Below, piece by piece: positions 1-7,869 of a stretch of 64,000 nt of DNA (positions are counted from its first letter, which is position 1; every line of letters starts with the position of its first letter). The stretch lies in NCBI RefSeq assembly GCF_036013975.1, contig NZ_CP107904.1, positions 2,170,001-2,234,000 of the forward strand, in the 5' to 3' direction. The stretch comes from Kitasatospora sp. NBC_00458. Its GTDB lineage: Bacteria; Actinomycetota; Actinomycetes; Streptomycetales; Streptomycetaceae. A program made the translations under genes and the position numbers. The notes under the pieces were generated by a model. That model worked only from the letters and a program-made list of their open reading frames with translations. It was not told where the DNA came from and searched no databases.

Positions 1-1254
1 GCCATGTTCGTCCACATGATGCGGGTCTTCTTCACCGGCGCGTTCCGCAAGCCGCGCGAGATCAACTGGCTCTTCGGCTTCCTGCTGCTCTTCCTCGGCA
101 TGATGGACGGCTTCCTCGGCTACTCGCTCCCCGACGACCTGCTCTCGGGCACCGGCATCCGCTTCGTCGAGGGTGTGGTCCTGGCGATCCCGCTGGTGGG
201 CACGTACGTCCAGATGTTCCTGTTCGGGGGCGAGTTCCCCGGCCACGACATCGTGCCGCGGTTCTTCACCCTCCACGTGCTGCTGATCCCGGGCGTCATG
301 GTCGCGCTGCTGGTGGCCCACCTGATCCTGGTCTTCCACCACAAGCACACCCAGTGGGCGGGACCGGGCAGGACGGAGAGGAACGTCGTCGGCATGCCGC
401 TGATGCCGGTCTACGCGGCCAAGGCCGGCGGCTTCTTCTTCCTCGTCTTCGGCGTCATCGCGCTGATGTCGGCGCTCGCCACGATCAACCCGATCTGGGC
501 GTACGGCCCGTACCGCCCCGACCAGGTGTCCACCGACGCCCAGCCCGACTGGTACATGGGCTTCGCCGAGGGACTCATCCGGGTGATGCCCGGCTGGGAG
601 ATCGGCCTCGGGGGCCACACCCTCAACCTCGGCGTACTGATCCCGTTCACGCTCTTCCCCGTCATCCTCGGCGCGATCGCCCTCTACCCGTTCGTGGAGA
701 GCTGGGCCACCAGCGACCGGCGCGAACACCACCTGCTCGACCGGCCGCGCAACGCACCGGTCCGGACCGCCCTCGGCGCGGCCTGGATCTCGCTGTACCT
801 GGTGATGCTCGCCGGCGGCGGAAACGACCTGATCGCCACCCGTCTGCACCTGTCGCTCAACTCCATCACCTACGCCGTCCGGGTGGGATTCCTCGTCGTC
901 CCCGTGGTCGTCTTCGCCGTCACCAAGCGCTGGTGCCTCGGCCTCCAGCGGAGGGACCGGGAGAAGGTGCTGCACGGCCGCGAGACCGGCGTCGTCAAGC
1001 GCCTGCCGCACGGCGAGTTCGTGGAGGTGCACGCCCCGCTCGCGCCCGCCGAACTGCACCGGCTCACCGCCCACGAGCAGCCGCGCCCCCTCGAACTGCC
1101 CGCCCCCGTGGACGAGAATGGAGTCGCCCACCCCTCCGGGGCGCTGGAGCGCACCCGTGCGAGGCTGTCCCGTGGGCTGCACGGCGAGGGCAGCAGGATC
1201 GCCAAGCCCACCGCCGACGAGTACCACGGAACCACCGGGGGCCACGGCCGCTGA
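1..1254 (+). CDS. qcrB: Cytochrome b subunit of the cytochrome bc1 complex (3' part of gene)
   Basis: This is the C-terminal ~417 residues of the membrane cytochrome b that oxidises menaquinol and passes electrons toward cytochrome c/oxidase; the true start lies before the window. The visible part contains the HMMR and FTLHVLLIP/HLILVFHHKH helices that carry haem-ligating histidines, followed by the PDWY quinol-site motif (actinobacterial form of PEWY) and several further hydrophobic helices. A hydrophilic tail of ~90 residues follows, as is usual in actinobacterial QcrB. The next gene is a PPOX protein rather than respiratory genes, so it cannot be told from this window whether this is the main qcrCAB copy or a second copy. 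Family assignment is secure. Confidence 0.95.
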   Translation, partial: AMFVHMMRVFFTGAFRKPREINWLFGFLLLFLGMMDGFLGYSLPDDLLSGTGIRFVEGVVLAIPLVGTYVQMFLFGGEFPGHDIVPRFFTLHVLLIPGVMVALLVAHLILVFHHKHTQWAGPGRTERNVVGMPLMPVYAAKAGGFFFLVFGVIALMSALATINPIWAYGPYRPDQVSTDAQPDWYMGFAEGLIRVMPGWEIGLGGHTLNLGVLIPFTLFPVILGAIALYPFVESWATSDRREHHLLDRPRNAPVRTALGAAWISLYLVMLAGGGNDLIATRLHLSLNSITYAVRVGFLVVPVVVFAVTKRWCLGLQRRDREKVLHGRETGVVKRLPHGEFVEVHAPLAPAELHRLTAHEQPRPLELPAPVDENGVAHPSGALERTRARLSRGLHGEGSRIAKPTADEYHGTTGGHGR

Positions 1255-1326
1255 CACGGCCCGCCCCGGCCCCGCCGCCACCGACCGACCAACCACGAAC
1301 CGTCCGACTCCCCGAGGGAGGACATC

Positions 1327-1767
1327 GTGCACGACCGTACCGAGCAGCTCGCCGACAGCAGGTACCTCCTGCTCACCACCTTCAGCGCCGACGGCCGCCA
1401 GGTGCACTCGCAGAGCTGGGTGGTCGCCGACGGAACGGCGCTCGGCCTCTGGACGCCCGTGCACTCGGGCGACGCCGACCGCATCCGCCGCCACCCCAAG
1501 GTCCTCATCGGCCCGTGCGACGCCCACGGGCGCCCGACCGGGCGTCAACTCCCGGCCCGCGCGGCCGTCTGCGACGAGGACGACACCGCCCGCTACCGCA
1601 CCTCGCTGATCAACAAGTACGGGCTGCCGGCCCTCGTCGCACTGGCCCGCAGCCGGATGCGGCTCGGGCTGGCGGGCACGATCGGCATCCGGATCACGCT
1701 CAACGAGCTGGAGCAGCGGCTGATCGGTCCGGAGTGGCAGCTCCCGGGCACGTACTGCCCGAACTGA
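1327..1767 (+). CDS. PPOX class F420-dependent oxidoreductase family protein
   Basis: A 146-residue protein of the pyridoxamine-5'-phosphate-oxidase-like split-barrel fold. The N-terminal strand pattern (YLLLTTFSADGRQV, then SWVVADGTALGLWTP) and the segment HPKVLIGPCDAHGRPTG are typical of the actinobacterial PPOX class proteins that bind F420 or flavin; the substrate cannot be predicted. The start is a GTG chosen because a GAGGGAGGA ribosome site lies just upstream. It follows qcrB by 72 bases on the same strand and could be cotranscribed, but no functional link is known to me. Confidence 0.85.
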   Translation: MHDRTEQLADSRYLLLTTFSADGRQVHSQSWVVADGTALGLWTPVHSGDADRIRRHPKVLIGPCDAHGRPTGRQLPARAAVCDEDDTARYRTSLINKYGLPALVALARSRMRLGLAGTIGIRITLNELEQRLIGPEWQLPGTYCPN

Positions 1768-1983
1768 GGCCGCCCCGGGTTCGGGCCGGGGGCGTGCGGC
1801 ACCCGGGCGCGCGGTCTCCGGGCGTTCCGCCGCCCGGGGCGCGGCCTCCCTCCGGACGCCGCGCCCTTCGGTCCGGCGGCCGCCCGCTGCCTGCCCGTAC
1901 GCCCTTCGCCCGCCCGTCCCCGTGCGCGCCCGGCGGTCGGCGCGGTGCAGCGGTCCGGCGCGGGGCGGCGCGGTGGTGGCGCG

Positions 1984-2190
1984 TCAGCCCACGCCGTCCT
2001 CGGGCGCGCGGGCCAGGTCGCCCGGCTCACAGGCCTCCTGGCCGGTACCGACGTGAACGACCTTCACCGCGTGCCCGGGACCGCCCGGCACCACCCGCTG
2101 CTCGTGCCCGCAGCGCGGACAGATCAGCGGGATGCGCGGACTTCGGCCCTCCGGCCTGCCCGGCCCCGTGGCCTCGCCCGGCGCCGTCAC
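1984..2190 (-). CDS. Small protein with a CPRC knuckle, coupled to the DUF1876 gene
   Basis: A 68-residue reading frame whose GTG start overlaps the TGA stop of the DUF1876 gene by three bases, a classic sign of translational coupling. It contains one CxxC pair (ICPRCGHEQ) like the first half of a zinc ribbon and a single later Cys (EACEPG), so a complete zinc site is not evident unless it dimerises. The N-terminal 20 residues are low complexity. I do not recognise a family. It is too short and too tightly packed behind its neighbour to be proved by sequence alone, but codon positions remain strongly G/C-biased. Confidence 0.5.
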   Translation of the reverse strand: MTAPGEATGPGRPEGRSPRIPLICPRCGHEQRVVPGGPGHAVKVVHVGTGQEACEPGDLARAPEDGVG

Positions 2191-2456
2191 GTCAGCGGGT
2201 GGGTCGGGATCGGGCTGACGGCCTGGATCTCGCCGTGGGCCTTGGTGAGGAGCTGGGAGGCGAGGTCGTTGAGCGCCCGCGCCGCCGCGATCTCCTCGCC
2301 GACCCGGAGCTGTTCCGGATCGGACGGGTGGCGGCTGGTGTAGCCGTGGGCGCGCACCTCGGTCCCGTCGCCGAGTCTCAGCAGGGCGGCGGCCGCCGTG
2401 CGCGGCCCCTCCTCGCGGAACTCCATCTCGATGTGCCAGCCGACCAGCGTCTGCAT
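2187..2456 (-). CDS. DUF1876 domain-containing protein
   Basis: An 89-residue protein filling the whole DUF1876 family: an N-terminal strand (GWHIEMEFREEG), an HGYTSRHPSDPE central stretch, and a C-terminal ARALNDLASQLL helix. The fold is thought to resemble small double-stranded-RNA-binding-like alpha/beta domains; the function is unknown. The start is unambiguous because a perfect GGAGGTGATC ribosome site lies five bases upstream of the ATG. The gene is divergent from the YndJ-DUF1990 pair and shares the palindrome-rich intergenic region with it. Confidence 0.88.
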   Translation of the reverse strand: MQTLVGWHIEMEFREEGPRTAAAALLRLGDGTEVRAHGYTSRHPSDPEQLRVGEEIAAARALNDLASQLLTKAHGEIQAVSPIPTHPLT

Positions 2457-2532
2457 GGCGGATCACCTCCGGCGGTCGTTCCTCGTCCGGTTACTCCTCC
2501 AGGGTGCGCCGCCCCCACCGGGAACACCAGGG

Positions 2533-2564
2533 CAGCACTTTGCAAAGCATTTTGCAAAGTGCTG
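2533..2564. promoter_or_regulatory. 32-bp palindrome built from TTTGCAAA motifs
   Basis: Two perfect 14-base arms (CAGCACTTTGCAAA and its complement) flank a 4-base centre. The core CTTTGCAAAG is itself palindromic, and a third isolated copy lies at 2572-2581. It is an AT-rich island between the divergent DUF1876 and YndJ genes, so it is a likely operator for one or both; the cognate regulator is not evident in the window. A transcription terminator is less likely because it lies upstream of both genes. Confidence 0.6.
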
Positions 2565-2595
2565 CGAGCGGCTTTGCAAAGTCCTTCCGGGGAAC

Positions 2596-2624
2596 TTGAA
2601 CGCGTTCAACGTGCGGCGTAGAGT
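2596..2624 (+). promoter_or_regulatory. Promoter of YndJ-DUF1990 with operator 1 over the -35
   Basis: TTGAAC (-35) and TAGAGT (-10) are separated by exactly 17 bases. The -35 forms the left half of the perfect 14-bp palindrome TTGAACGCGTTCAA (2596-2609), so a repressor bound there would block RNA polymerase. Confidence 0.6.
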
Positions 2625-2638
2625 CACGGCGCAAGCAT

Positions 2639-2652
2639 TTGAACACGTTCAA
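2639..2652 (+). promoter_or_regulatory. Operator 2, second TTGAAC-N2-GTTCAA palindrome
   Basis: TTGAACACGTTCAA is the same palindrome as operator 1 apart from one central base. The two centres are 43 bp apart, close to four helical turns, and this copy sits immediately before the ribosome site of the YndJ gene. Paired sites on one DNA face suggest cooperative repression by a dimeric regulator, perhaps of the TetR type, encoded elsewhere. Confidence 0.6.
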
Positions 2653-2671
2653 TGGAGGGGGTGCGGCGGCC

Positions 2672-3646
2672 ATGGGACGAGGCACCGTCGAACTCGTCGA
2701 CCTGCTGGTCCTGCTCGGCATGGGCGCGGTGATCCCGCTCGGCCTCACCCTGATCGACGAGCCCGGCCTCATCCGCCTGCGCCGGTACTGGCCGCTCGCC
2801 GCCGTCCCCGGCGCACTCTCGCTCTGGCTGCCGCGCGGCGGGCTCGCCACCGGCAGCGCCGCCCTGTACGCACTCGGCACGCTGGCCCTCGCCGCACACG
2901 CCCCGGTCCGGCTCGCCCGCACCCGCTCGCTCGCCCCGCACGAGATCGCCGTGCTCACCGCCCTCGCCACGCCCTCGGTGGCCGGGCTCGCCCTGGTCGC
3001 GGAGCGCTCGGGACACGAGCTGTTCGGATTCGACCTCGACATCCTCGCCCTGACCGTCCCGCACTTCCACTACGCCGGTTTCACCGCCGCCCTGGTCGCC
3101 GGACTCGTCTGCCGGGCCGTGCCGGACAGCCGGACCGCCCGCTGGGGCGCGCTCAGCGTGCCCCTCGGCACCCTCCTCGTCCTGGCCGGCTACTTCGTCG
3201 GCGACTGGGCCGAACTGGTCGGCGCCGTCGTCCTCACCACCGGCATGTGGCTGGTCGGCCTCCTCACCTGGCGCGACCTGCGCCCCCGCGCCCGAACCGG
3301 CGAGGGCACCGGTACCGGCGTCGGCATCGACGGAGGAACCGGCGGCGGAACCGGCGGCGACGGCCGTGCGGGCACCGGCAGCACCGCTCAGGACGCCGCC
3401 GGTCGCGCCGACGGGGACCGGCACCGCACCACCTCCGCCCTGCTCGCCGTCTCCGGCACCGTGCTCGCCGCCACCATGCTGCTCGCCCTCTGGTGGGCAC
3501 TCGGCGAGGCCTCCGGAATCCCCCACCCCACCCTCGGCTGGATGGCCGCCACCCACGGCGTCGGCAACGCGCTCGGCTTCGCGCTCTGCTCGCTGCTCGC
3601 CTGGCGCCGCCTGGCCCTCCCCCACCTCCAGGAACACGGCCGATGA
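2672..3646 (+). CDS. YndJ family membrane protein
   Basis: A 324-residue polytopic membrane protein with about nine hydrophobic segments. The conserved stretch LTVPHFHYAGFTAALVAGL and the late ATHGVGNALGF segment match the YndJ family; the role is unknown (sometimes annotated as transporter). Residues ~200-245 form a Gly/Thr-rich hydrophilic loop. The ATG was chosen because GGAGGGGG lies about ten bases upstream; a TTG within operator 2 is an unlikely alternative. The stop overlaps the DUF1990 start (ATGA), so the two are translated together. A strongly operator-studded promoter precedes it. Confidence 0.8.
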   Translation: MGRGTVELVDLLVLLGMGAVIPLGLTLIDEPGLIRLRRYWPLAAVPGALSLWLPRGGLATGSAALYALGTLALAAHAPVRLARTRSLAPHEIAVLTALATPSVAGLALVAERSGHELFGFDLDILALTVPHFHYAGFTAALVAGLVCRAVPDSRTARWGALSVPLGTLLVLAGYFVGDWAELVGAVVLTTGMWLVGLLTWRDLRPRARTGEGTGTGVGIDGGTGGGTGGDGRAGTGSTAQDAAGRADGDRHRTTSALLAVSGTVLAATMLLALWWALGEASGIPHPTLGWMAATHGVGNALGFALCSLLAWRRLALPHLQEHGR

Positions 3647-4257
3647 CCACCACCCAGCCCCCGAACGACCTGAACTACCCCGAGATCGGCGCCAGCACCG
3701 CCCTCGGCCGCCCCCTGCCCGCCGGCTACAACCACCTCCGCCACCGGGCCCCGATCGGCCGCGGCCGCGCCGCGCTGGACGCCGCCGGCAACGCCCTGCT
3801 CGGCTGGCGGATGCACCGCGCGGCAGGCGTCCGCATCACCGCCGAGGCCGACCGGGCCGCCCCGGGGACCGCCGTCCGGTGCGCCATCGGCCTCGGCCCG
3901 TTCCGGGCGGGCGCCCCCTGCCGGGTGGTCTGGAGCACCGACGGCGCCGACGGCACCGCCGACTCGGACCGCTACGGCTTCACCTACGGCACCCGACGCG
4001 GCCACTTGGCGGTGGGTGAGGAGACGTTCGTGGTCGAGATGGGCCCGGACCGGATCGTCTGGTTCACCGTCAACGCCTTCAGCCGTCCGCACCGCTGGTA
4101 CGCCCGCCTCGCCGGCCCTCTCCTCCCCCTCGCCCAGGGCCTCTTCGCGCGCCGCTGCGCACGGGCGCTCGCCCGGATCGCGGCGGACGCGGACCGGTCC
4201 GCACGGGCGGTCGCGGGCAGGGGACGCCGCCGCGAACACGACGGGTGGGCCCGGTAG
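3643..4257 (+). CDS. DUF1990 domain-containing protein
   Basis: A 204-residue protein whose LNYPEIGAST start, the AALDAAGNALLGWRMHRAAGV segment and the VVWSTDG/RYGFTYGTRRGHLAVGEE core are typical of DUF1990, a family related to SRPBCC-like proteins and often found next to YndJ. The biochemical role is unknown; the start is fixed by the ATGA overlap with the YndJ gene. Its TAG stop lies inside the first unit of the repeat array that follows, so the last residues (DGWAR) are encoded by repeat sequence. Confidence 0.82.
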   Translation: MTTTQPPNDLNYPEIGASTALGRPLPAGYNHLRHRAPIGRGRAALDAAGNALLGWRMHRAAGVRITAEADRAAPGTAVRCAIGLGPFRAGAPCRVVWSTDGADGTADSDRYGFTYGTRRGHLAVGEETFVVEMGPDRIVWFTVNAFSRPHRWYARLAGPLLPLAQGLFARRCARALARIAADADRSARAVAGRGRRREHDGWAR

Positions 4258-4860
4258 GGCCTGGGGCTGGCGCCGGGCGCAGCCCTCTGCCACCGCCGAG
4301 GCAAAGCGACGACGGGTCGGCCCGGTAGGGCGTGGCGACGGCCCGGGGCGGGGCGGGGCGGATGCAGCCCCCTGTCGGCGGGCTCGGCGGGGCGAAACCG
4401 GGCCGAGGCCGGACGAGTGGGCCCGGTAGGGCGTCACGGCGACGACCCCGGGACCGGACGGGGCGGGCACCGGACGCAGTCCTCCGCCAGCAGGCTCGGC
4501 GAACCGAGAGCGGGCCAAGACCGGAGACGGGCGAGCCCGGGTGGGGCGTGACGGCGACAGCCCCAGACGCACCCCCTCCGCCAACGGGCCCGACACAACA
4601 AAACCGACTCAAGGCCGGGGACGAGTGAGCCCGGTAGGGCGTCACGGCGACGACCCCGGGACCGGACGGGGCGGGCACCGGACGCAGTCCTCCGCCAGCA
4701 GGCTCGGCGAACCGAGAGCGGGCCAAGACCGGAGACGGGCGAGCCCAGGTGGGGCGTAACGGCGACAGCCCCAGACGCACCCCTCCGCCGACAGGCCCGG
4801 CGGGCCGAAACCGGGCCGAGGCCAGACGAGTGGGCCCGGTACGACGTGGCGGCGGCAGGC
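4239..4860. repeat. Degenerate ~100-bp tandem repeats, about seven copies
   Basis: A landmark GGCCCGGTAGGGCGT, or close variants, recurs near 4248, 4319, 4420, 4527, 4628, 4737 and 4831. Two copies of a longer block starting near 4421 and 4629 (208 bases apart) are almost identical for about 150 bases. Reading frames through it are short and inconsistent, so I regard it as non-coding. The rest of the gap to 5031 is GC-rich without recognisable features. Confidence 0.75.
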
Positions 4861-5031
4861 CGGGGCAGGCGCCGGGCGCCCTCTGCCGACGGGCCGAGGC
4901 CGGGCCGAGGCCGGGCCGAGGCCGGGGACGGGCCCGGAGGCTGGCGGCTCGGTCGCGGTCGGCGCGGAGTCGACGAACGGGAGGTGGCAGGCCCGGGCCG
5001 GGGCGCGCGGCGGACCGACCCGGCGGATCGG

Positions 5032-5742
5032 TCAGGCCGAGCGGGCGGGGACCGAGACGAGGAGGGTGCCCGCGTCCAGGGTGCGGACCTCGAAGTGGTC
5101 GAGGTCGGCGGGTGGGAAGGCGGTTCCGCCGGTGGTGCGCAGGGCGGTGGACTCCCCGTAGCCGGTGGCGGGGACGCTCCAGGTGGTGACGGTCTGGCGC
5201 TGGCCGGCGGTCGAGACGGCGACCAGGTCGCAGGTCAGGGGCCCCTGGACGCCGGAGAGTTCGAGGGTGACCCGGGTGCCCCAGGGGGCGCCGTCGACAC
5301 CGACCACGGCGTGGGCGCCGGTGCCCGGGTCGGTGGCGGTGAACTGCCGGGCCGCGACGGCGACCACGCCGGGCGTGGAGTCGGCGGTGACCACGGCGGC
5401 CGTGACCGCCGGTCCTCCTACTGCCAGCACCGCCGCCACGGCGACCAGCACCAGCCGCCGCACCCGTCCGCGCCGGCGGCCGGCGGCCACTTCGGCGACC
5501 AGCCGGTCGAGCATCGCGGGATCCGGCCGGGGCAGCGGGTCGGATGCCGGAACGGCGGCCGCGTACCCGGCCAGCAGCGCTTCGACCGGCCCCAGCTGCT
5601 CCAGTTGTTCGGCGCACTGCGGGCAGCCCTCGGCCAGGTGGGCTTCGAAGGCGGCACGCCGGGGCGGGTCCAGCGCCCCGAGGACGTAGGCGCCGGCGTC
5701 GAGGTGCGGGGCGTGCGCGGGGCCGGTCCCGGACGGTGTCAC
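5032..5742 (-). CDS. Anti-sigma factor with zinc-finger-like N-terminus (RskA type)
   Basis: A 236-residue membrane protein predicted to hold the preceding ECF sigma factor inactive. Residues 1-50 show the anti-sigma domain with His13, His35, Cys40 and Cys43; the spacing H-x4-C-x2-C has one residue more than the usual HxxxCxxC. A single membrane segment spans about 93-116 after an arginine cluster, and the outer C-terminal half matches the RskA-type extracytoplasmic domain. The GTG start overlaps the sigma stop (GTGA), so the two proteins are made in step. The signal sensed is unknown. Confidence 0.88.
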   Translation of the reverse strand: MTPSGTGPAHAPHLDAGAYVLGALDPPRRAAFEAHLAEGCPQCAEQLEQLGPVEALLAGYAAAVPASDPLPRPDPAMLDRLVAEVAAGRRRGRVRRLVLVAVAAVLAVGGPAVTAAVVTADSTPGVVAVAARQFTATDPGTGAHAVVGVDGAPWGTRVTLELSGVQGPLTCDLVAVSTAGQRQTVTTWSVPATGYGESTALRTTGGTAFPPADLDHFEVRTLDAGTLLVSVPARSA

Positions 5743-6296
5743 GATGTCACTCCCCGTTCCTCCAGCGCGAGCCTGAGCGAGCGCAGCGCGTAGAACAGCC
5801 GCGAGCGCACGGTGCCGGGCGGGATGCCGAGTTCGGTGGCCGCCTCGTCGGCCGTGCGGCCCTTGAAGTAGGTCTCGACGATGGCCTGGCGGTGGGCGGG
5901 CGAGAGGTCGCCGAGTGCCTCCGCGATGGTCATCAGCCCGAGTGCGCGGTCGAGTTCGTCCTCGGCGGGCAGCAGCTCCAGCGGGGCCGGGTCCACCTCG
6001 TGCGGCCGGGCCTGCTCGGCGCGGTGGCCGTCGATGACGATCCGCCGGGCGACCGTGACCAGCCAGGGCCGCAGCGAGCCGGCGGCCGGGTCGAGCCGGT
6101 GGATGTTGCGCCAGGCGCGGAGCAGCGTCTCCTGCACGACGTCCTCGGCCCGCTGGCGGTCGCCCGCGACCAGGTGGAGCACGAAGCCGAGGAGCGGTCC
6201 GGCGTGCTCGTGGTAGAGCGCGCGCATCAGTTCCTCGTCCGGGACCGGCGCGCCGCGGGCGGCCGTCCCGCCGCCGCCGGGAGCCTCCTCGGTCAC
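5739..6296 (-). CDS. ECF RNA polymerase sigma factor (SigK/ECF19-like)
   Basis: A 185-residue sigma-70 family factor. Region 2 (LYHEHAGPLLGFVLHLV, DVVQETLLRAWRN, PWLVTVARRIVIDGHR) and region 4 (LSPAHRQAIVETYFKGRTADEAA followed by the PPGTVRSRLFYALRSL helix-turn-helix) are intact. I chose the GTG start because AAGGAT lies seven bases upstream; an ATG 60 bases earlier lacks a ribosome site. The coupled downstream anti-sigma gene and the arrangement resemble SigK-RskA pairs. The YxWD-type lipoprotein gene just upstream on the same strand may be part of the operon or a target. Confidence 0.88.
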   Translation of the reverse strand: MTEEAPGGGGTAARGAPVPDEELMRALYHEHAGPLLGFVLHLVAGDRQRAEDVVQETLLRAWRNIHRLDPAAGSLRPWLVTVARRIVIDGHRAEQARPHEVDPAPLELLPAEDELDRALGLMTIAEALGDLSPAHRQAIVETYFKGRTADEAATELGIPPGTVRSRLFYALRSLRLALEERGVTS

Positions 6297-6396
6297 GACG
6301 CCATCCTTGCGCACCCGTGCCTCCGGGTCGAGGGTGGAGCGGTCCGCGGCGCTCATGGGGCGTCGCGGCCGCCGGGGTGGTCGGGGCCTCCGGGCA

Positions 6397-7113
6397 TCAG
6401 TAGCCACCGGGGCTGCCGGGGTCGCTCATGGCGGCCGCCCGGGCGCCGGACGGGGTCACCGCCCACCAGGTGCCGTCCACGCCCTGGCCCTTGGTGTCGC
6501 CCGGCTTGTCGTCGGGGGCGTAGCGGTAGAGCGGCCATCCGTCGAGGGTGAGCTGGTGGGATCCGTCGACGCGGGTGACGGTGCCCACGAGTGCGGGGTC
6601 GATGCCGCTGACCGTGGGGGTCCCGTCGGCGGGGGCGGGTGGCCAGATCACGGTGCAGGAGCCGGTGCAGGCGGAGGTGGGGGGTGTGGCACCGTCCCGG
6701 TCGAAGCGGTAGAGGGTGAATCCGGAGCCGTCGGTGACGACGGTGCCGAGCTTCGCGTCGGTGGCGGTGCGGAGGGTGGTGGTGGCGGGGGCCGGGGTGG
6801 CGGGGGCCGTCGGGGCGGTGGACGGCGTGCTCGGTGCGGCCGGTCCGGCCGGGGTGCCGCCGGACGATCCGCAGCCGGCCACCAGGGCGGCCGCGGCCAG
6901 CCCGGATGCGGCGAGCACCGCGATCCGGCCGGTCCGGCCGGTCCTCCGGGTGCCTCCGCCGGTACGTGCGCCTCTTCCTGCCCCGGCTCCGGCTCCTGCC
7001 CCGGCTCCTGCCCCGGCTCCTGCCCCGGCTCCTGCTCCTGCTCCTGTTCCTGCTCTGCCGCTTGCTCCGGTGCCCTCGCCGGTGCCTTCTCCGGTTCGAC
7101 TGGTGTTGCGCAT
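6397..7113 (-). CDS. Lipoprotein with YxWD-type secreted repeats (COG4315-like)
   Basis: A 238-residue exported lipoprotein: the lipobox LVAGC follows a hydrophobic stretch near residue 70, then a Thr/Pro/Ala linker and two repeats of the family seen as GSGFTLYRFDRD and DGWPLYRYAPDDKPGD. The function of this domain is unknown; related proteins are surface lipoproteins, some next to ECF sigma factors as here. The ATG has a GGGGAG ribosome site. Unusual: the signal peptide is preceded by ~50 residues rich in Gly-Ala pairs encoded by a 12-bp tandem repeat. A downstream start near the hydrophobic segment cannot be excluded. Confidence 0.8.
   Translation of the reverse strand: MRNTSRTGEGTGEGTGASGRAGTGAGAGAGAGAGAGAGAGAGAGAGRGARTGGGTRRTGRTGRIAVLAASGLAAAALVAGCGSSGGTPAGPAAPSTPSTAPTAPATPAPATTTLRTATDAKLGTVVTDGSGFTLYRFDRDGATPPTSACTGSCTVIWPPAPADGTPTVSGIDPALVGTVTRVDGSHQLTLDGWPLYRYAPDDKPGDTKGQGVDGTWWAVTPSGARAAAMSDPGSPGGY
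6978..7054. repeat. 12-bp tandem repeat in the lipoprotein N-terminus
   Basis: The unit CTCCTGCCCCGG and shortened CTCCTG variants repeat through this stretch and encode alternating Gly-Ala ahead of the signal peptide. Such repeats expand and shrink by slippage. Confidence 0.7.
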
Positions 7114-7302
7114 GGTGGCTGCTCCCCGGTCGGTGGGTGGACACGTCCGTGCCGGACACCCTCCCGTACGGTCCGGGCCGCCCGGCCGTTCACCGGCCGC
7201 CCGTATCGTCGGCGGATCATTGCCGGAATAGCGCGGGCACGACAGCCGTTGTCGCGGGCACATGGCCTTGACCGCCACCACCGGAAGGGCAGGAATCGCG
7301 AG

Positions 7303-7692
7303 ATGAGCAGCACGGTCGAGCTGACCAAGGAGAACTTCGACGACGTAGTCCCCGGTCAGGAGGGCAAGGACTTCGTCTTCATCGACTTCTGGGCGGCCTG
7401 GTGCGGCCCGTGCCGGCAGTTCGCGCCGGTGTTCGAGAAGGCCGCCGAGCGCCACCCGGACCTGGTGTTCGCCAAGGTGGACACGGAGGCGCAGCAGGAG
7501 CTGGCCGCGGCCTTCGGCATCCAGTCGATCCCGACCCTGGCGATCATCCGCGAGGGCGTGCTCGTCTTCTCCCAGGCGGGCGCGCTGCCGGAGCCGGTCT
7601 TCGAGGACCTGATCGGCCAGGCCCGGAAGCTGGACATGGACGAGGTGAAGCGGAAGGTGGCGGCCGAGCAGAACGGCGGCCCGCAGGAGTGA
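7303..7692 (+). CDS. trxA: Thioredoxin
   Basis: A 129-residue cytoplasmic thioredoxin that reduces protein disulfides. The active site WCGPC is at residues 33-37, the cis-proline loop is SIPT, and the length is slightly over the usual ~110 because of a hydrophilic C-terminal tail. The ATG is preceded by AGGAA. It is divergent from the lipoprotein gene and stands alone. Actinobacteria have several trx paralogues, so the symbol denotes the family rather than the main copy. Confidence 0.93.
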   Translation: MSSTVELTKENFDDVVPGQEGKDFVFIDFWAAWCGPCRQFAPVFEKAAERHPDLVFAKVDTEAQQELAAAFGIQSIPTLAIIREGVLVFSQAGALPEPVFEDLIGQARKLDMDEVKRKVAAEQNGGPQE

Positions 7693-7869
7693 CGCCGGTG
7701 GCGGACCGGCACCGGTGACGGACCGGCGTGGCGGCGTGGCGGGCGTGCCCGTGCGGCGGTGCGGCGAGGTCCCGTGGTGCGGGTCCCGGTGTGTCGAGGT
7801 ACTGAGCCGCTGACGGACGGTGGGTCCCGGTGGTGTCCTCGGACGCCGCCGGGGCCCGCCGACGTGCGG

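Noticed and set aside
2596..2652. LexA boxes in front of YndJ
   Set aside because: The halves GAAC and GTTC are separated by two bases, not four as required for the SOS box.
4239..4860. CRISPR array
   Set aside because: Repeats are about 100 bases, degenerate and directly adjoining, without unique spacers or cas genes.
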